The position numbers and the translations under genes were made by a program. From JAZOTK01 sp045534775 (GTDB lineage: Bacteria > Bacillota > Clostridia > RUG12999), in contig JAZSKI010000008.1 of NCBI GenBank assembly GCA_045534775.1, positions 6,711-70,710 of the forward strand: a stretch of 64,000 bases of DNA. Reading direction: 5' to 3'. This document shows positions 17,837 to 25,053 of the stretch, piece after piece. How positions within the stretch are numbered: the stretch's first letter is position 1; each line of letters starts with the position of its first letter. Below the pieces are notes generated by a model, which had not been told where the DNA came from, did not search any database, and saw only the letters and a program-made list of their open reading frames with translations.

Positions 17837-17865
17837 TTGCAAATTTATCATTTTTCTGATATAAT
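17837..17865 (+). promoter_or_regulatory. Sigma-A-type promoter of rpmB
   Basis: TTGCAA, 17-bp spacer, consensus TATAAT, about 80 bp before the rpmB start. The leader between them contains TTTGCA...TGCAAA, which could fold. Confidence 0.75.
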
Positions 17866-17945
17866 ATAATTATTGTGTTGTGACTTTTTGCAGATAGAGC
17901 TTTGCAAAGGGTCTGACTCGTAAAAACTCAAGGAGGTGTCATATC

Positions 17946-18134
17946 ATGGCAAAATGTGAAGTATGTGGAAAAAGCGTTTCTTTCGGCATCAAAGTCAGCC
18001 ACTCCCACAGACGTTCAAACCGTACATGGAAACCGAACATCAGAAGCGTACGAGCTATCGTAAACGGAACACCCAAAAAGGTTAATGTATGTACACGTTG
18101 CTTGCGTTCGGGAAAGGTTCAGCGAGCTGTTTAA
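17946..18134 (+). CDS. rpmB: 50S ribosomal protein L28
   Basis: 62 residues. L28 is a small 50S protein. MAKCEVCGKSVSFGIKVSHS with its CxxC, RRSNRTWKPNIR, and a second CTRC near the end show the Zn-binding (C+) form. A strong AAGGAGGTG ribosome site precedes the ATG. It is encoded alone from its own promoter and followed by terminator-like hairpins. Confidence 0.96.
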   Translation: MAKCEVCGKSVSFGIKVSHSHRRSNRTWKPNIRSVRAIVNGTPKKVNVCTRCLRSGKVQRAV

Positions 18135-18151
18135 TAAAAACTGAGCATTTG

Positions 18152-18223
18152 GGCAGTCCGCGGACTGCCGGACAGGACGCAAATGAGAATGGGCGGATAG
18201 GAAAATTCCATCTGTCCTTTTTT
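18152..18223 (+). terminator. Hairpin pair and terminator after rpmB
   Basis: A perfect 18-base palindrome GGCAGTCCGCGGACTGCC (18152-18169) is followed by a bulged stem GGGCGGATAGG / CCATCTGTCC ending in TTTTTT (18191-18223). The second is a convincing intrinsic terminator. Confidence 0.7.
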
Positions 18224-18227
18224 ATGC

Positions 18228-18254
18228 TTAAAAGCACCCTTTGGGTGCTTTTAA
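18228..18254. terminator. Second hairpin after rpmB
   Basis: A perfect 12-bp stem TTAAAAGCACCC / GGGTGCTTTTAA with a TTT loop; symmetrical, so it could act on either strand. Confidence 0.6.
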
Positions 18255-18302
18255 AATTAGTCAGGTGGTTGAACCGATTAATGCTGCACAGACATAAAAT
18301 AA

Positions 18303-18340
18303 CACCCGAAGTCGATATAACTGACTTCGGGTGCTGTTTT
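18303..18340. terminator. Bidirectional terminator at the end of the zinc-ribbon gene
   Basis: An 11-bp stem CACCCGAAGTC / GACTTCGGGTG with a 9-base loop, followed on the plus strand by CTGTTTTT; the minus-strand gene ends immediately beside it. Confidence 0.65.
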
Positions 18341-20337
18341 TAATAAAGGCTGAGTCCGCTCAGGGCTGTGCCTAAGGTGATTTGTTTGCCATTTTCAAAG
18401 GTAAACATATCGAGAGCTTTGTTGTTATCGGGGTTGAGTTTGAGTGCCAGAAGGTCTCCGTTTGAGGTTGTCGTAAACTCGGCTACGGCTTCGTCAATTA
18501 CTGTGGTGCCCCCGTCCTCGTATTTATTTAAACGCATAGAGTAGGTTTCCTGGTTGTAATTATCTGCGTAATATAAAATATCACCGTTTTTACCGCCGAA
18601 ATACTGCATACCTATAGAATTTTCAATGGTAAAGATAATTTGATTTTTCTTTACATCATAGAGATGAGTTGTGTACATTGCACCTTCGGTTTCCGAAGAA
18701 ACAACATAAGCTACCAGATTGCCGTTACGGTTAATCTGAACATGATCGGCTTTTTCAGCAATCTTCACAGGTGCCGACCAGCCGTTTTTGCCGTAAGTGC
18801 TGTATTTTAATGTTTTGTCATTTTCGTCTGTATAGGCAACGGCATTAACATCATACCCAAAGGAATGCTGACTGCCTGAATAGTTAAATCCGGCAGGTAC
18901 GGTGCCATAGCTACCGTTTTTGGAAAGCAAGATGGCGCCATCGGTTTTCTGATATAACATATCGGCGCTGTTTTTCCAAAGAGCACCGTTATTAAAATAG
19001 AAATTATCGTAGTAATTCGTATCACCGCCGGCATATTGATAGGCATTAACAGCTGTATCAATAGAAAGGGCATCCTTGCCAAAGGGTCTGTAATAAAGAG
19101 TTCCCGAAGGCAAACCGTTATCAGATACTACAATATCGCCTAAGTGGATAAATCCCTTTGAAGGTTTATTTACAAATACAGGGCAATGCGCATCGTTATA
19201 ATCGGACGAAAGCATAACAGCTTCACCGTTTTTAGCTGTCATCATCAGCTGTGCCTTATCATCTTTAACGGAAAGGTAAACGGCATTTTTACCGTCAGCA
19301 GAGCAATAAAAGGCTCTTGAAACCTCAGTTGCTATGCTTTTTGGTGCGGAAGAACCTTTTTCCAGGAACAGCTCACCGTTTTCAGCAGAGGTATCTGCTT
19401 TTTTAATATACCAGGCATTTTTTGTGCCGTCCGCAAAGCCGTAAAGGGGATAAGAGGTATCAACCTTAATAAGCGGCAGAGTTTCGATAGCTTCAACTTT
19501 TCCGCCTAAGGTGTATTTACATAAAACATTATTATCCGATTCGTCCTTTTTAACAAAAAGAACGGTTTTCCCGTCTGCCGCTATCACTAAAGTTCCGGGA
19601 AGGGCAGATGAATCAACCTGTACAGGCACATCGGTTTTCGGCGTAAAATAGGTTAAGGTGCTGTTCATAATATAAAAAACATTATCGCCGCCTGTGACAA
19701 AATCGGTATTAACCTGAAAACCTGACTGATTTTCGGCTAAAGCCGTAACAAATCTTTCGCCCTGACCGTTGTTATAATAAACATTTTTTACACCGTCCTC
19801 GGTTTTGGTGAAAATAGTCGGAGCAGAATCGGATTTTGAATCTAAACCCAGCAGGCTCAAAACAGGATTGGGAGAAGAAGGCATTGCTATTTCATAAAAG
19901 CCTGCAACAGCCGCCGCCCCAATCACTATAACGGCAATAACCGCTAAAATTATTTTGCCGAAAGGATTGCTTTTGGGAGCTTCGGGAATATACGTCGATT
20001 CGGGAAATTCGGTTCCGCCTTCCACGCAGTCGCATTCCGCGTAGTCGCACTCCTCACAGTTGCCTTCCACGCAGTCGCAGGTACATCCTTCACATTCCTC
20101 TTTAGCCGAATCATTTTCATCGGCAGGTACTTCATATACCTCAACCTCAATATCGTCATCTGCTTCTGCAGTAATATCCTCTTCACCGACAGGCTCGGCT
20201 TCAACCTCTTCCGCGATAATTGTCTCAGCTCCTTCAGCTGCCTTGTCGCTCTCAGAATCGGAATTTAAATCCAGACCGCAGGCGGGACAAACTTTTTCAT
20301 CTTCGGCTAATTCGTAACCGCATTTTGGACAATACAT
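18340..20337 (-). CDS. Zinc-ribbon, single-pass membrane protein with large extracytoplasmic beta-rich domain
   Basis: 665 residues, function unknown. It starts with a zinc ribbon (MYCPKCGYEL...CPACG, residues 1-21). An acidic Glu/Asp region follows (25-85), then a Cys-rich stretch at about 86-108 with nine or so Cys in CxCDC and CEEC patterns. A transmembrane helix lies at about 127-148. The remaining about 510 residues are beta-rich with repeated blade-like units, suggesting a propeller, and are predicted to be outside the cell. Zinc-ribbon-plus-TM architecture is common in Firmicutes proteins of unknown role. It is divergent from the VanY gene, with its own promoter. Confidence 0.75.
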   Translation of the reverse strand: MYCPKCGYELAEDEKVCPACGLDLNSDSESDKAAEGAETIIAEEVEAEPVGEEDITAEADDDIEVEVYEVPADENDSAKEECEGCTCDCVEGNCEECDYAECDCVEGGTEFPESTYIPEAPKSNPFGKIILAVIAVIVIGAAAVAGFYEIAMPSSPNPVLSLLGLDSKSDSAPTIFTKTEDGVKNVYYNNGQGERFVTALAENQSGFQVNTDFVTGGDNVFYIMNSTLTYFTPKTDVPVQVDSSALPGTLVIAADGKTVLFVKKDESDNNVLCKYTLGGKVEAIETLPLIKVDTSYPLYGFADGTKNAWYIKKADTSAENGELFLEKGSSAPKSIATEVSRAFYCSADGKNAVYLSVKDDKAQLMMTAKNGEAVMLSSDYNDAHCPVFVNKPSKGFIHLGDIVVSDNGLPSGTLYYRPFGKDALSIDTAVNAYQYAGGDTNYYDNFYFNNGALWKNSADMLYQKTDGAILLSKNGSYGTVPAGFNYSGSQHSFGYDVNAVAYTDENDKTLKYSTYGKNGWSAPVKIAEKADHVQINRNGNLVAYVVSSETEGAMYTTHLYDVKKNQIIFTIENSIGMQYFGGKNGDILYYADNYNQETYSMRLNKYEDGGTTVIDEAVAEFTTTSNGDLLALKLNPDNNKALDMFTFENGKQITLGTALSGLSLY

Positions 20338-20378
20338 ATTTTTCAGTCTCCTTTAATCGAATTTATATTAATAATATC

Positions 20379-20407
20379 ATTATATAACTATTTTGTACTA
20401 ATGTCAA
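20379..20407 (-). promoter_or_regulatory. Sigma-A-type promoter of the zinc-ribbon gene
   Basis: Reading the minus strand: consensus TTGACA, 17-bp spacer, consensus TATAAT. Divergent from the promoter at 20444. Confidence 0.8.
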
Positions 20408-20443
20408 CATTTTTAATAAAATTTACAATTTATTAAGAAATTA

Positions 20444-20472
20444 TTGACATTTTATTTTAAAAGTAGTAAAAT
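20444..20472 (+). promoter_or_regulatory. Sigma-A-type promoter of the VanY-type gene
   Basis: Consensus TTGACA, 17-bp spacer, TAAAAT; its -35 box lies 37 bp from the divergent promoter's -35 box. Confidence 0.75.
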
Positions 20473-20510
20473 GTTTAAGTGAAGATGAAAATTGACGAGG
20501 AGTAATTACC

Positions 20511-21746
20511 GTGAAGAAAATTTTATTGATTGTTTTAATTTTTATTATGATACTGCCGTCGGTATATGCAAGAGAAGGGGAAAGCCTTACCATAGCTACA
20601 GGCTTTAAAACAACGGTATTAGAGGATGGCTTGTATAATATTGACGGAAACATCTACGTTCCCTTCGTTGAGCTTTGCGAGGCGATGGGGTCGATAATAT
20701 ACAGATATCCTGAATATAATAACTATTATGTAATTTCAAGAGAAGGGGACATTTGCAGTCATTCTCTTTATTACGATTCCTTTGAATTTAACGGAGAAAA
20801 TATCACGGTCGGAATACCGTCAACCCATGATGATAAATATGAAATTTTAGTTCCCTTTGATTTGGCAGACAAAATGTATGACCTGGAAATAGAATATACA
20901 GACGGCGAGGCGCGTATCAAAAAAGAAATGTATACGGGATATTATAATAATCTGGTAAGCAGATTGCTTCAATATTCGATTTATGATGATTTCTATCCCG
21001 AAAAGTTTAAGAGATATTATAATTTCTACGGCAACAACCCCGATATGGATGCGGGGACTGTAATTAACAGCGTTAACCTGAATATGGACAAGGCGTGGTG
21101 TACAGATGAAAGTATAGTAACAAACCCGCAGGATTATCTGACGCTTGTTAACAAATACAACAGATTGCCGTATGATTATAATGCCGCAAATCTTGAACGG
21201 GTAGGGAATCTGTATAAAAAATTTTCTTACAGCGACTACTGCTTAGACCGCGAAGTTTATTACAAATATGTGGATATGTATGATGCGGCGGCAAGCGACG
21301 GACTGTCGATTAAGATAGTTTCTGCATATCGGACAGAGGATTATCAGAGAAATCTCTATAGCAGATACAAAAGCTCTTACGGCAAGGAATACGCAGACCG
21401 TTATTCGGCAAAACCGGGTTATTCGGAGCATCAGACAGGCTTTGCGGTGGATATAAATTCCTTATATACTTCCTTTGAAAATTCGGCGGAATACGCGTGG
21501 CTCAGCGAAAATGCCCACAGGTTCGGGTTTATCGAAAGATATAAAAAGGGTGCGGAATACATAACAGGCTATGCCTATGAACCATGGCATTACAGATATG
21601 TAGGCGTTGATGCCGCAACGGAAATTCACGAGAAAAATATTACCCTTGAGGAATATTATGCTACATATATCTATAAATCCAACTATAAGCTTGACAAGGA
21701 CAGAACGTGGATGGAGGTTATAAGATATTACCATCTGGAGGCATAA
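20511..21746 (+). CDS. Secreted D-alanyl-D-alanine carboxypeptidase, VanY type (M15)
   Basis: 411 residues. The N-terminal signal peptide (1-20, ending YARE) is followed by a copper-amine-oxidase-like or unassigned region of about 180 residues, and a C-terminal M15B peptidase domain from about residue 225. Zinc and catalytic motifs are SAYRTEDYQ (about 268), SEHQTGFAVDI (His and Asp ligands, about 303) and EPWHYRYVG (about 358). It trims the terminal D-Ala of peptidoglycan stem peptides. The start is GTG 20511 after GACGAGGAG. It is monocistronic with a clear terminator. Confidence 0.88.
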   Translation: MKKILLIVLIFIMILPSVYAREGESLTIATGFKTTVLEDGLYNIDGNIYVPFVELCEAMGSIIYRYPEYNNYYVISREGDICSHSLYYDSFEFNGENITVGIPSTHDDKYEILVPFDLADKMYDLEIEYTDGEARIKKEMYTGYYNNLVSRLLQYSIYDDFYPEKFKRYYNFYGNNPDMDAGTVINSVNLNMDKAWCTDESIVTNPQDYLTLVNKYNRLPYDYNAANLERVGNLYKKFSYSDYCLDREVYYKYVDMYDAAASDGLSIKIVSAYRTEDYQRNLYSRYKSSYGKEYADRYSAKPGYSEHQTGFAVDINSLYTSFENSAEYAWLSENAHRFGFIERYKKGAEYITGYAYEPWHYRYVGVDAATEIHEKNITLEEYYATYIYKSNYKLDKDRTWMEVIRYYHLEA

Positions 21747-21748
21747 CA

Positions 21749-21785
21749 AAACGGAGACAGCAGGAAATGCCGTCTCCGTTTTTTA
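21749..21785. terminator. Terminator between the VanY-type gene and the kinase gene
   Basis: Stem AAACGGAGAC / GTCTCCGTTT with a 13-base loop, followed by TTTT; serves both convergent genes. Confidence 0.8.
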
Positions 21786-22769
21786 TCAGTTAAAAAGGCT
21801 GCTGCCTCCTATAAATTCTTTTATAATAGATGAAGGCGGGATGGCTTCGGTATTAATCGGGCCAAAGGATTCGGAAAGTGACAGCAGATTGCAAACGGTA
21901 TCATAATTTTCAAAATCCGTCGGCACATCCTTGAAAATAACCTTAAGATGGGGATAATAAACAGCCGCTTCGTAAACCAAAGACGAATTGAAAATCACAT
22001 CGGCACGCTCCGCAAAAGGGAAAATGTTTTTTTTTGCACCCTCTTCGGCATAAGGCCACAGCTCAAAGGACAATTTATAATCTGCGTTACGGAAATAAAA
22101 ATCGCGTACCAACCGCCGCATAAATCGGATTTTACGGGATTTTATCAGCTGACCGTCCGCATCGGTCAGAGCCGAAAGAGGCGAACAGTAGATTTTATAT
22201 TTGTTTTGAGAAGGGATATTATAAGCCAACCCATCGTTTAAGCCGTGAATTCCCTCTACGATTATAACCTCTTTTTTTCCTAATGAGATATTCTGTTTAC
22301 TCACGCTGCCGCTTAAAAAATCAAAGATGGGAACGGTAGCACAGCCTTCTTTAAGCAACATAGCTATATCTTCGTTAAACCGTTGATGGTCGATAGAATC
22401 AAAGGCTTCAAAATCAGGCTTGCCGTCACGGTTTTTAGGCATCAGCTCCGGTTTTTTATAGTAGTTATCCAAGGAAATGGAAACAGAAGTAACGCCCAGA
22501 ACCCGCAAATGAAGCATAAGTCTTTGAGCAAACGAGGTTTTCCCCGACGAGGAAGGACCGCTGATAAATATCAGCTGTATATTTTCGGAAACGGTTGCGA
22601 TAATTTTGGCAATATCGGAAATTTTTTGTTCGTGGCGTGTTTCGCTGAGATTAATAAGGGAAGCACAGCTACCACCGTTTAAAAGTCTGTTTATCTGCGA
22701 AACTCCGCTTAGCCCCAAATTTTCGCACCATTCCTTATATTCCCTACGGCATAAATCTATTTTATCCAT
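21786..22769 (-). CDS. Uridine kinase-like nucleoside kinase, short form
   Basis: 327 residues of the P-loop uridine kinase/phosphoribulokinase family. The Walker A is ISGPSSSGKTSFAQRL (about residue 69), then SLDNYYKKPELMP, VPIFDFLSG and IVEGIHGLN. Clostridial relatives are about 550 residues and begin with a TGS/threonyl-tRNA-synthetase-like half; this one starts at the linker just before the kinase (YKEWCENLGL), so that half is missing. The start has a good AAAGGAG site, so it is a genuinely short gene rather than an obvious break. It phosphorylates a nucleoside; substrate unknown. Confidence 0.82.
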   Translation of the reverse strand: MDKIDLCRREYKEWCENLGLSGVSQINRLLNGGSCASLINLSETRHEQKISDIAKIIATVSENIQLIFISGPSSSGKTSFAQRLMLHLRVLGVTSVSISLDNYYKKPELMPKNRDGKPDFEAFDSIDHQRFNEDIAMLLKEGCATVPIFDFLSGSVSKQNISLGKKEVIIVEGIHGLNDGLAYNIPSQNKYKIYCSPLSALTDADGQLIKSRKIRFMRRLVRDFYFRNADYKLSFELWPYAEEGAKKNIFPFAERADVIFNSSLVYEAAVYYPHLKVIFKDVPTDFENYDTVCNLLSLSESFGPINTEAIPPSSIIKEFIGGSSLFN

Positions 22770-23147
22770 ATAAAATACTCCTTTCGGTATCTTTGTTATT
22801 ACTTATATTAATTTTATATTATATGTCTTTTGCCCGGCAAAGTTTCCGAATACGATAATCTCGTTGCCGTAAGACAACATATCAAGTGCAGCTGCTTAAG
22901 GAAAAGACTTTATTTAGCTCGCGGAATACGAATTCAGCTGTGATATAATTGCTTCTTTAAACCAATTATATCACAAATCCGTTTCTGCTGCAACTGTTTT
23001 TTGGAAACAAAACAAAAAAGCAGAAAATGTATACAATTTGGTGATTTTAACCATGTGAAAACGAGAGAAATCAAAAGATTTAGTGAAAAACGACAAATAA
23101 AATAAATATACTTTTTATTAAACGGTTAAAACAGCCGATTTTAGAGC
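22770..23147. other. Gene-free stretch upstream of the kinase and of the large RNA
   Basis: I see no credible protein gene. On the minus strand a TATAAT with a weak -35 lies about 55 bp before the kinase start. The rest is AT-rich with one notable perfect inverted repeat at 22940-22974. Confidence 0.5.
22940..22974. repeat. Perfect 12-bp inverted repeat
   Basis: GTGATATAATTG and CAATTATATCAC separated by 11 bases. There is no T-run, so it is not a standard terminator. It could be an operator or a small hairpin; nothing else identifies it. Confidence 0.5.
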
Positions 23148-23176
23148 TTGATATTTTGGTGATTTTGGTGTAAACT
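23148..23176 (+). promoter_or_regulatory. Sigma-A-type promoter of the large non-coding RNA
   Basis: TTGATA, 17-bp spacer, TAAACT. No protein start follows for over 800 bp, but a terminator does, 570 bp on. Confidence 0.6.
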
Positions 23177-23182
23177 GTAGGT

Positions 23183-23772
23183 GAAGAGAGAAAGGAAGAA
23201 ACACAGACATCGCTGAGGCGGTGAATATATTAAAGGGAGGCGTTACCGTTGAGAAAGTAGTTTTGAAATCAGAGATTAGAAAAATGAGGAGATTCCATTG
23301 AAAAATAAATAGTTGAAAATTTATGATAAATTGATATAAATGGGGCGATTGTAATGTATAGAATGATAGGTCGCAGAAAAATCTAAAAGCGAAAGGGTGA
23401 GACCACCAGAAACTTTAGCTTAACCCGGTATAACCAATTTATATAGAGATAGAATAAGTCATTGGGAGGGGATAACATTGAAGAATGTACCCACCTGGAT
23501 TAAAGAACATAAATTAAAATTTAATATATGAACAATTAATGGCGACTTACAACAGTGGTCGCAAAGCATAAATAATATGAACGTCTGAAAAAAGACGCTA
23601 AATAAAATCGCAGGTGCCTTGCGAACAGAAATAAGGTGCAAATAATCAAGGAGGAGATTACCTTCAAGTAGTATTTTAGAAAAAAATATTAACCGAGGAG
23701 GATAAGGTCTTCAAATAGTGACTTAACTAAAGATATAATAAGAATCGCACAGCAAAAGCTGTGCGATTTTTT
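23183..23772 (+). ncRNA. Candidate large structured non-coding RNA, about 590 nt
   Basis: The interval runs from just after a promoter to a strong intrinsic terminator and holds no ORF longer than about 17 codons. Several local stems can be drawn: CATCGC/GCGGTG, GCGAC/GTCGC, CGTCT/AGACG and CCAAT/ATTGG. Five copies of a motif recur at 23235, 23286, 23464, 23650 and 23695. Each is (G)GAGG, exactly 8 bases, then TTG or TTC plus an A-rich codon or two, and in four of five an early TAG. Length, termination and a neighbouring tRNA recall the ROOL class of large ornate RNAs (established class; assignment here is inference). No covariance search was possible. Confidence 0.6.
23743..23772 (+). terminator. 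Terminator of the large non-coding RNA
   Basis: A perfect 11-bp stem AATCGCACAGC / GCTGTGCGATT, AAAA loop, then six Ts in all. Confidence 0.88.
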
Positions 23773-23842
23773 GCATATAAACCGTATGACATAAAGAGAA
23801 AAATAAAAACAGCCCGAACACTATGTATTCAAGCCATTCTTA

Positions 23843-23919
23843 TGGTCTGAGTGGGGAGACTTGAACTCCCGGCCTCTTGAACCCCATTCAAGCACGCTAC
23901 CAAACTGCGCCACACCCAG
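23843..23919 (-). tRNA. tRNA-Pro (anticodon GGG)
   Basis: Read on the minus strand: acceptor CTGGGTG / CACTCAG (one G-U), D-arm with AGTTTGGTA loop, anticodon stem CTTGA / TCAAG with loop ATGGGGT giving anticodon GGG. T-stem GGGAG / CTCCC with TTCAAGT loop, discriminator A and an encoded CCA. A wobble-rich hairpin followed by T runs lies just downstream on the minus strand. Confidence 0.92.
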
Positions 23920-23940
23920 ATATATTTAAGTTACTAATAT

Positions 23941-23969
23941 ATTATACCACAGTTTTTTTGAAAAATCAA
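23941..23969 (-). promoter_or_regulatory. Sigma-A-type promoter of tRNA-Pro
   Basis: On the minus strand: TTGATT, 17-bp spacer, consensus TATAAT, about 22 bp before the tRNA 5' end. Confidence 0.75.
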
Positions 23970-23970
23970 T

Positions 23971-24001
23971 AGGAAAATTATATTTTTATTATAATTTTCC
24001 T
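23971..24001. terminator. Hairpin after the AraC-family gene
   Basis: A perfect 12-bp inverted repeat AGGAAAATTATA / TATAATTTTCCT with a 7-base loop, followed on the minus strand by an A/T stretch. It is a likely terminator for the regulator gene and abuts the tRNA promoter. Confidence 0.5.
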
Positions 24002-24039
24002 ACTGATTTTTTTGTTGATTTTAACTAATTTTTTGTATA

Positions 24040-24945
24040 TTATTCACATAACAACGCTTTCTGAGACGCTTTTCTGTATTGGGAAGGAGACATATTCATT
24101 TGTCGGGAAAAAATATTTATAAAATGCGAGGAGTCGCAAAAACCTGTTTTTTCGGCAATATCAGATATGGACAGGGAGGTTCCTGATAATAAGTCCTTAG
24201 CAGCATCAATCCGACATTGAAGCAATAGCTCGGAGGGGGTTGTATTAAATGTATCGGAAAATTTTTTGAAATAGGAGCTACGGGACATATTTGCTGTTGA
24301 AGCTAATCGGGCTACGGTGATTTTTTCATCATATTTCTCATATATAAGAGAGAGACTCGCGGCAAAAAAACTATCAGGACTTTTTTTATTTTTGTGTTGA
24401 AGTTCGTAATATTTACAAAGGTCGGTTATCAGTATAAGCGCGGCACTTTCGCAAATTATAGTGGAGTATTTCGAAGGAGTTTTTAAATTGTTTAAAATAA
24501 TATCAACGGATTTTTTTATATTGCATAATTGGTTGCCGGTGACTTTAAGAAAATAATCACCGCAGCCGGAGAGTCTCATCAGAGGCTCTACCTTAAATAA
24601 TGTACTAAAGTAAGGCAACGAGTAAAGTGGTGATAAATTTTTCTTAAAAAAATCATCATGAATAAGTACGTTAAGCACAGAAAAATTTCTGTTTTCTTTA
24701 TATCCGTGTTTTATATTTGGCGGAATGATAAAGACATCACCCTTTTGAACCTCGAACATTTCGTTTCCTAAATAATGTGCACCTGTTCCGCCTAAAACTA
24801 TATTTATTTCACAAAACGCATGACTGTGCATATCTATTGAATAGTGAGGCATAATGCCGGCGGTAATTTTACAATCAGTATTATTAAAAAAATCTGCAAT
24901 TTCCCAATGACTTTTATATAGATCAGCAAGCTTTTCAGGGTACAT
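24040..24945 (-). CDS. AraC-family transcriptional regulator with cupin sensor
   Basis: 301 residues. A cupin-like sensor domain covers about 25-110 (HSHAFCEINIVLGG; GDVFIIPPNIKHGY). The C-terminal double helix-turn-helix of the AraC/XylS family covers about 195-295 (ITVARLASTANMSRSSYFKKF; SISDIAEKTGFCDSSHFINIFS). It is transcribed divergently from the glycyl radical enzyme gene 100 bp away, so it most likely controls that gene in response to a small ligand; the ligand is unknown. Confidence 0.9.
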   Translation of the reverse strand: MYPEKLADLYKSHWEIADFFNNTDCKITAGIMPHYSIDMHSHAFCEINIVLGGTGAHYLGNEMFEVQKGDVFIIPPNIKHGYKENRNFSVLNVLIHDDFFKKNLSPLYSLPYFSTLFKVEPLMRLSGCGDYFLKVTGNQLCNIKKSVDIILNNLKTPSKYSTIICESAALILITDLCKYYELQHKNKKSPDSFFAASLSLIYEKYDEKITVARLASTANMSRSSYFKKFSDTFNTTPSELLLQCRIDAAKDLLSGTSLSISDIAEKTGFCDSSHFINIFSRQMNMSPSQYRKASQKALLCE

Positions 24946-24993
24946 ATGACCACTCCTTTGGACGATTATACAATTTAATTATATTTATATACG

Positions 24994-25022
24994 TTGATTA
25001 TATCATATAATTTTGATAAAAT
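24994..25022 (+). promoter_or_regulatory. Sigma-A-type promoter of the glycyl radical enzyme gene
   Basis: TTGATT, 17-bp spacer, TAAAAT, in the divergent region shared with the AraC-type regulator. Confidence 0.65.
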
Positions 25023-25053
25023 CAAGATATAAATTTAATGGAAGATGATGAAA

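Noticed and set aside
18089..18343. 84-codon frame overlapping rpmB
   Set aside because: It starts inside rpmB in another frame and runs through the terminator hairpins; not a gene.
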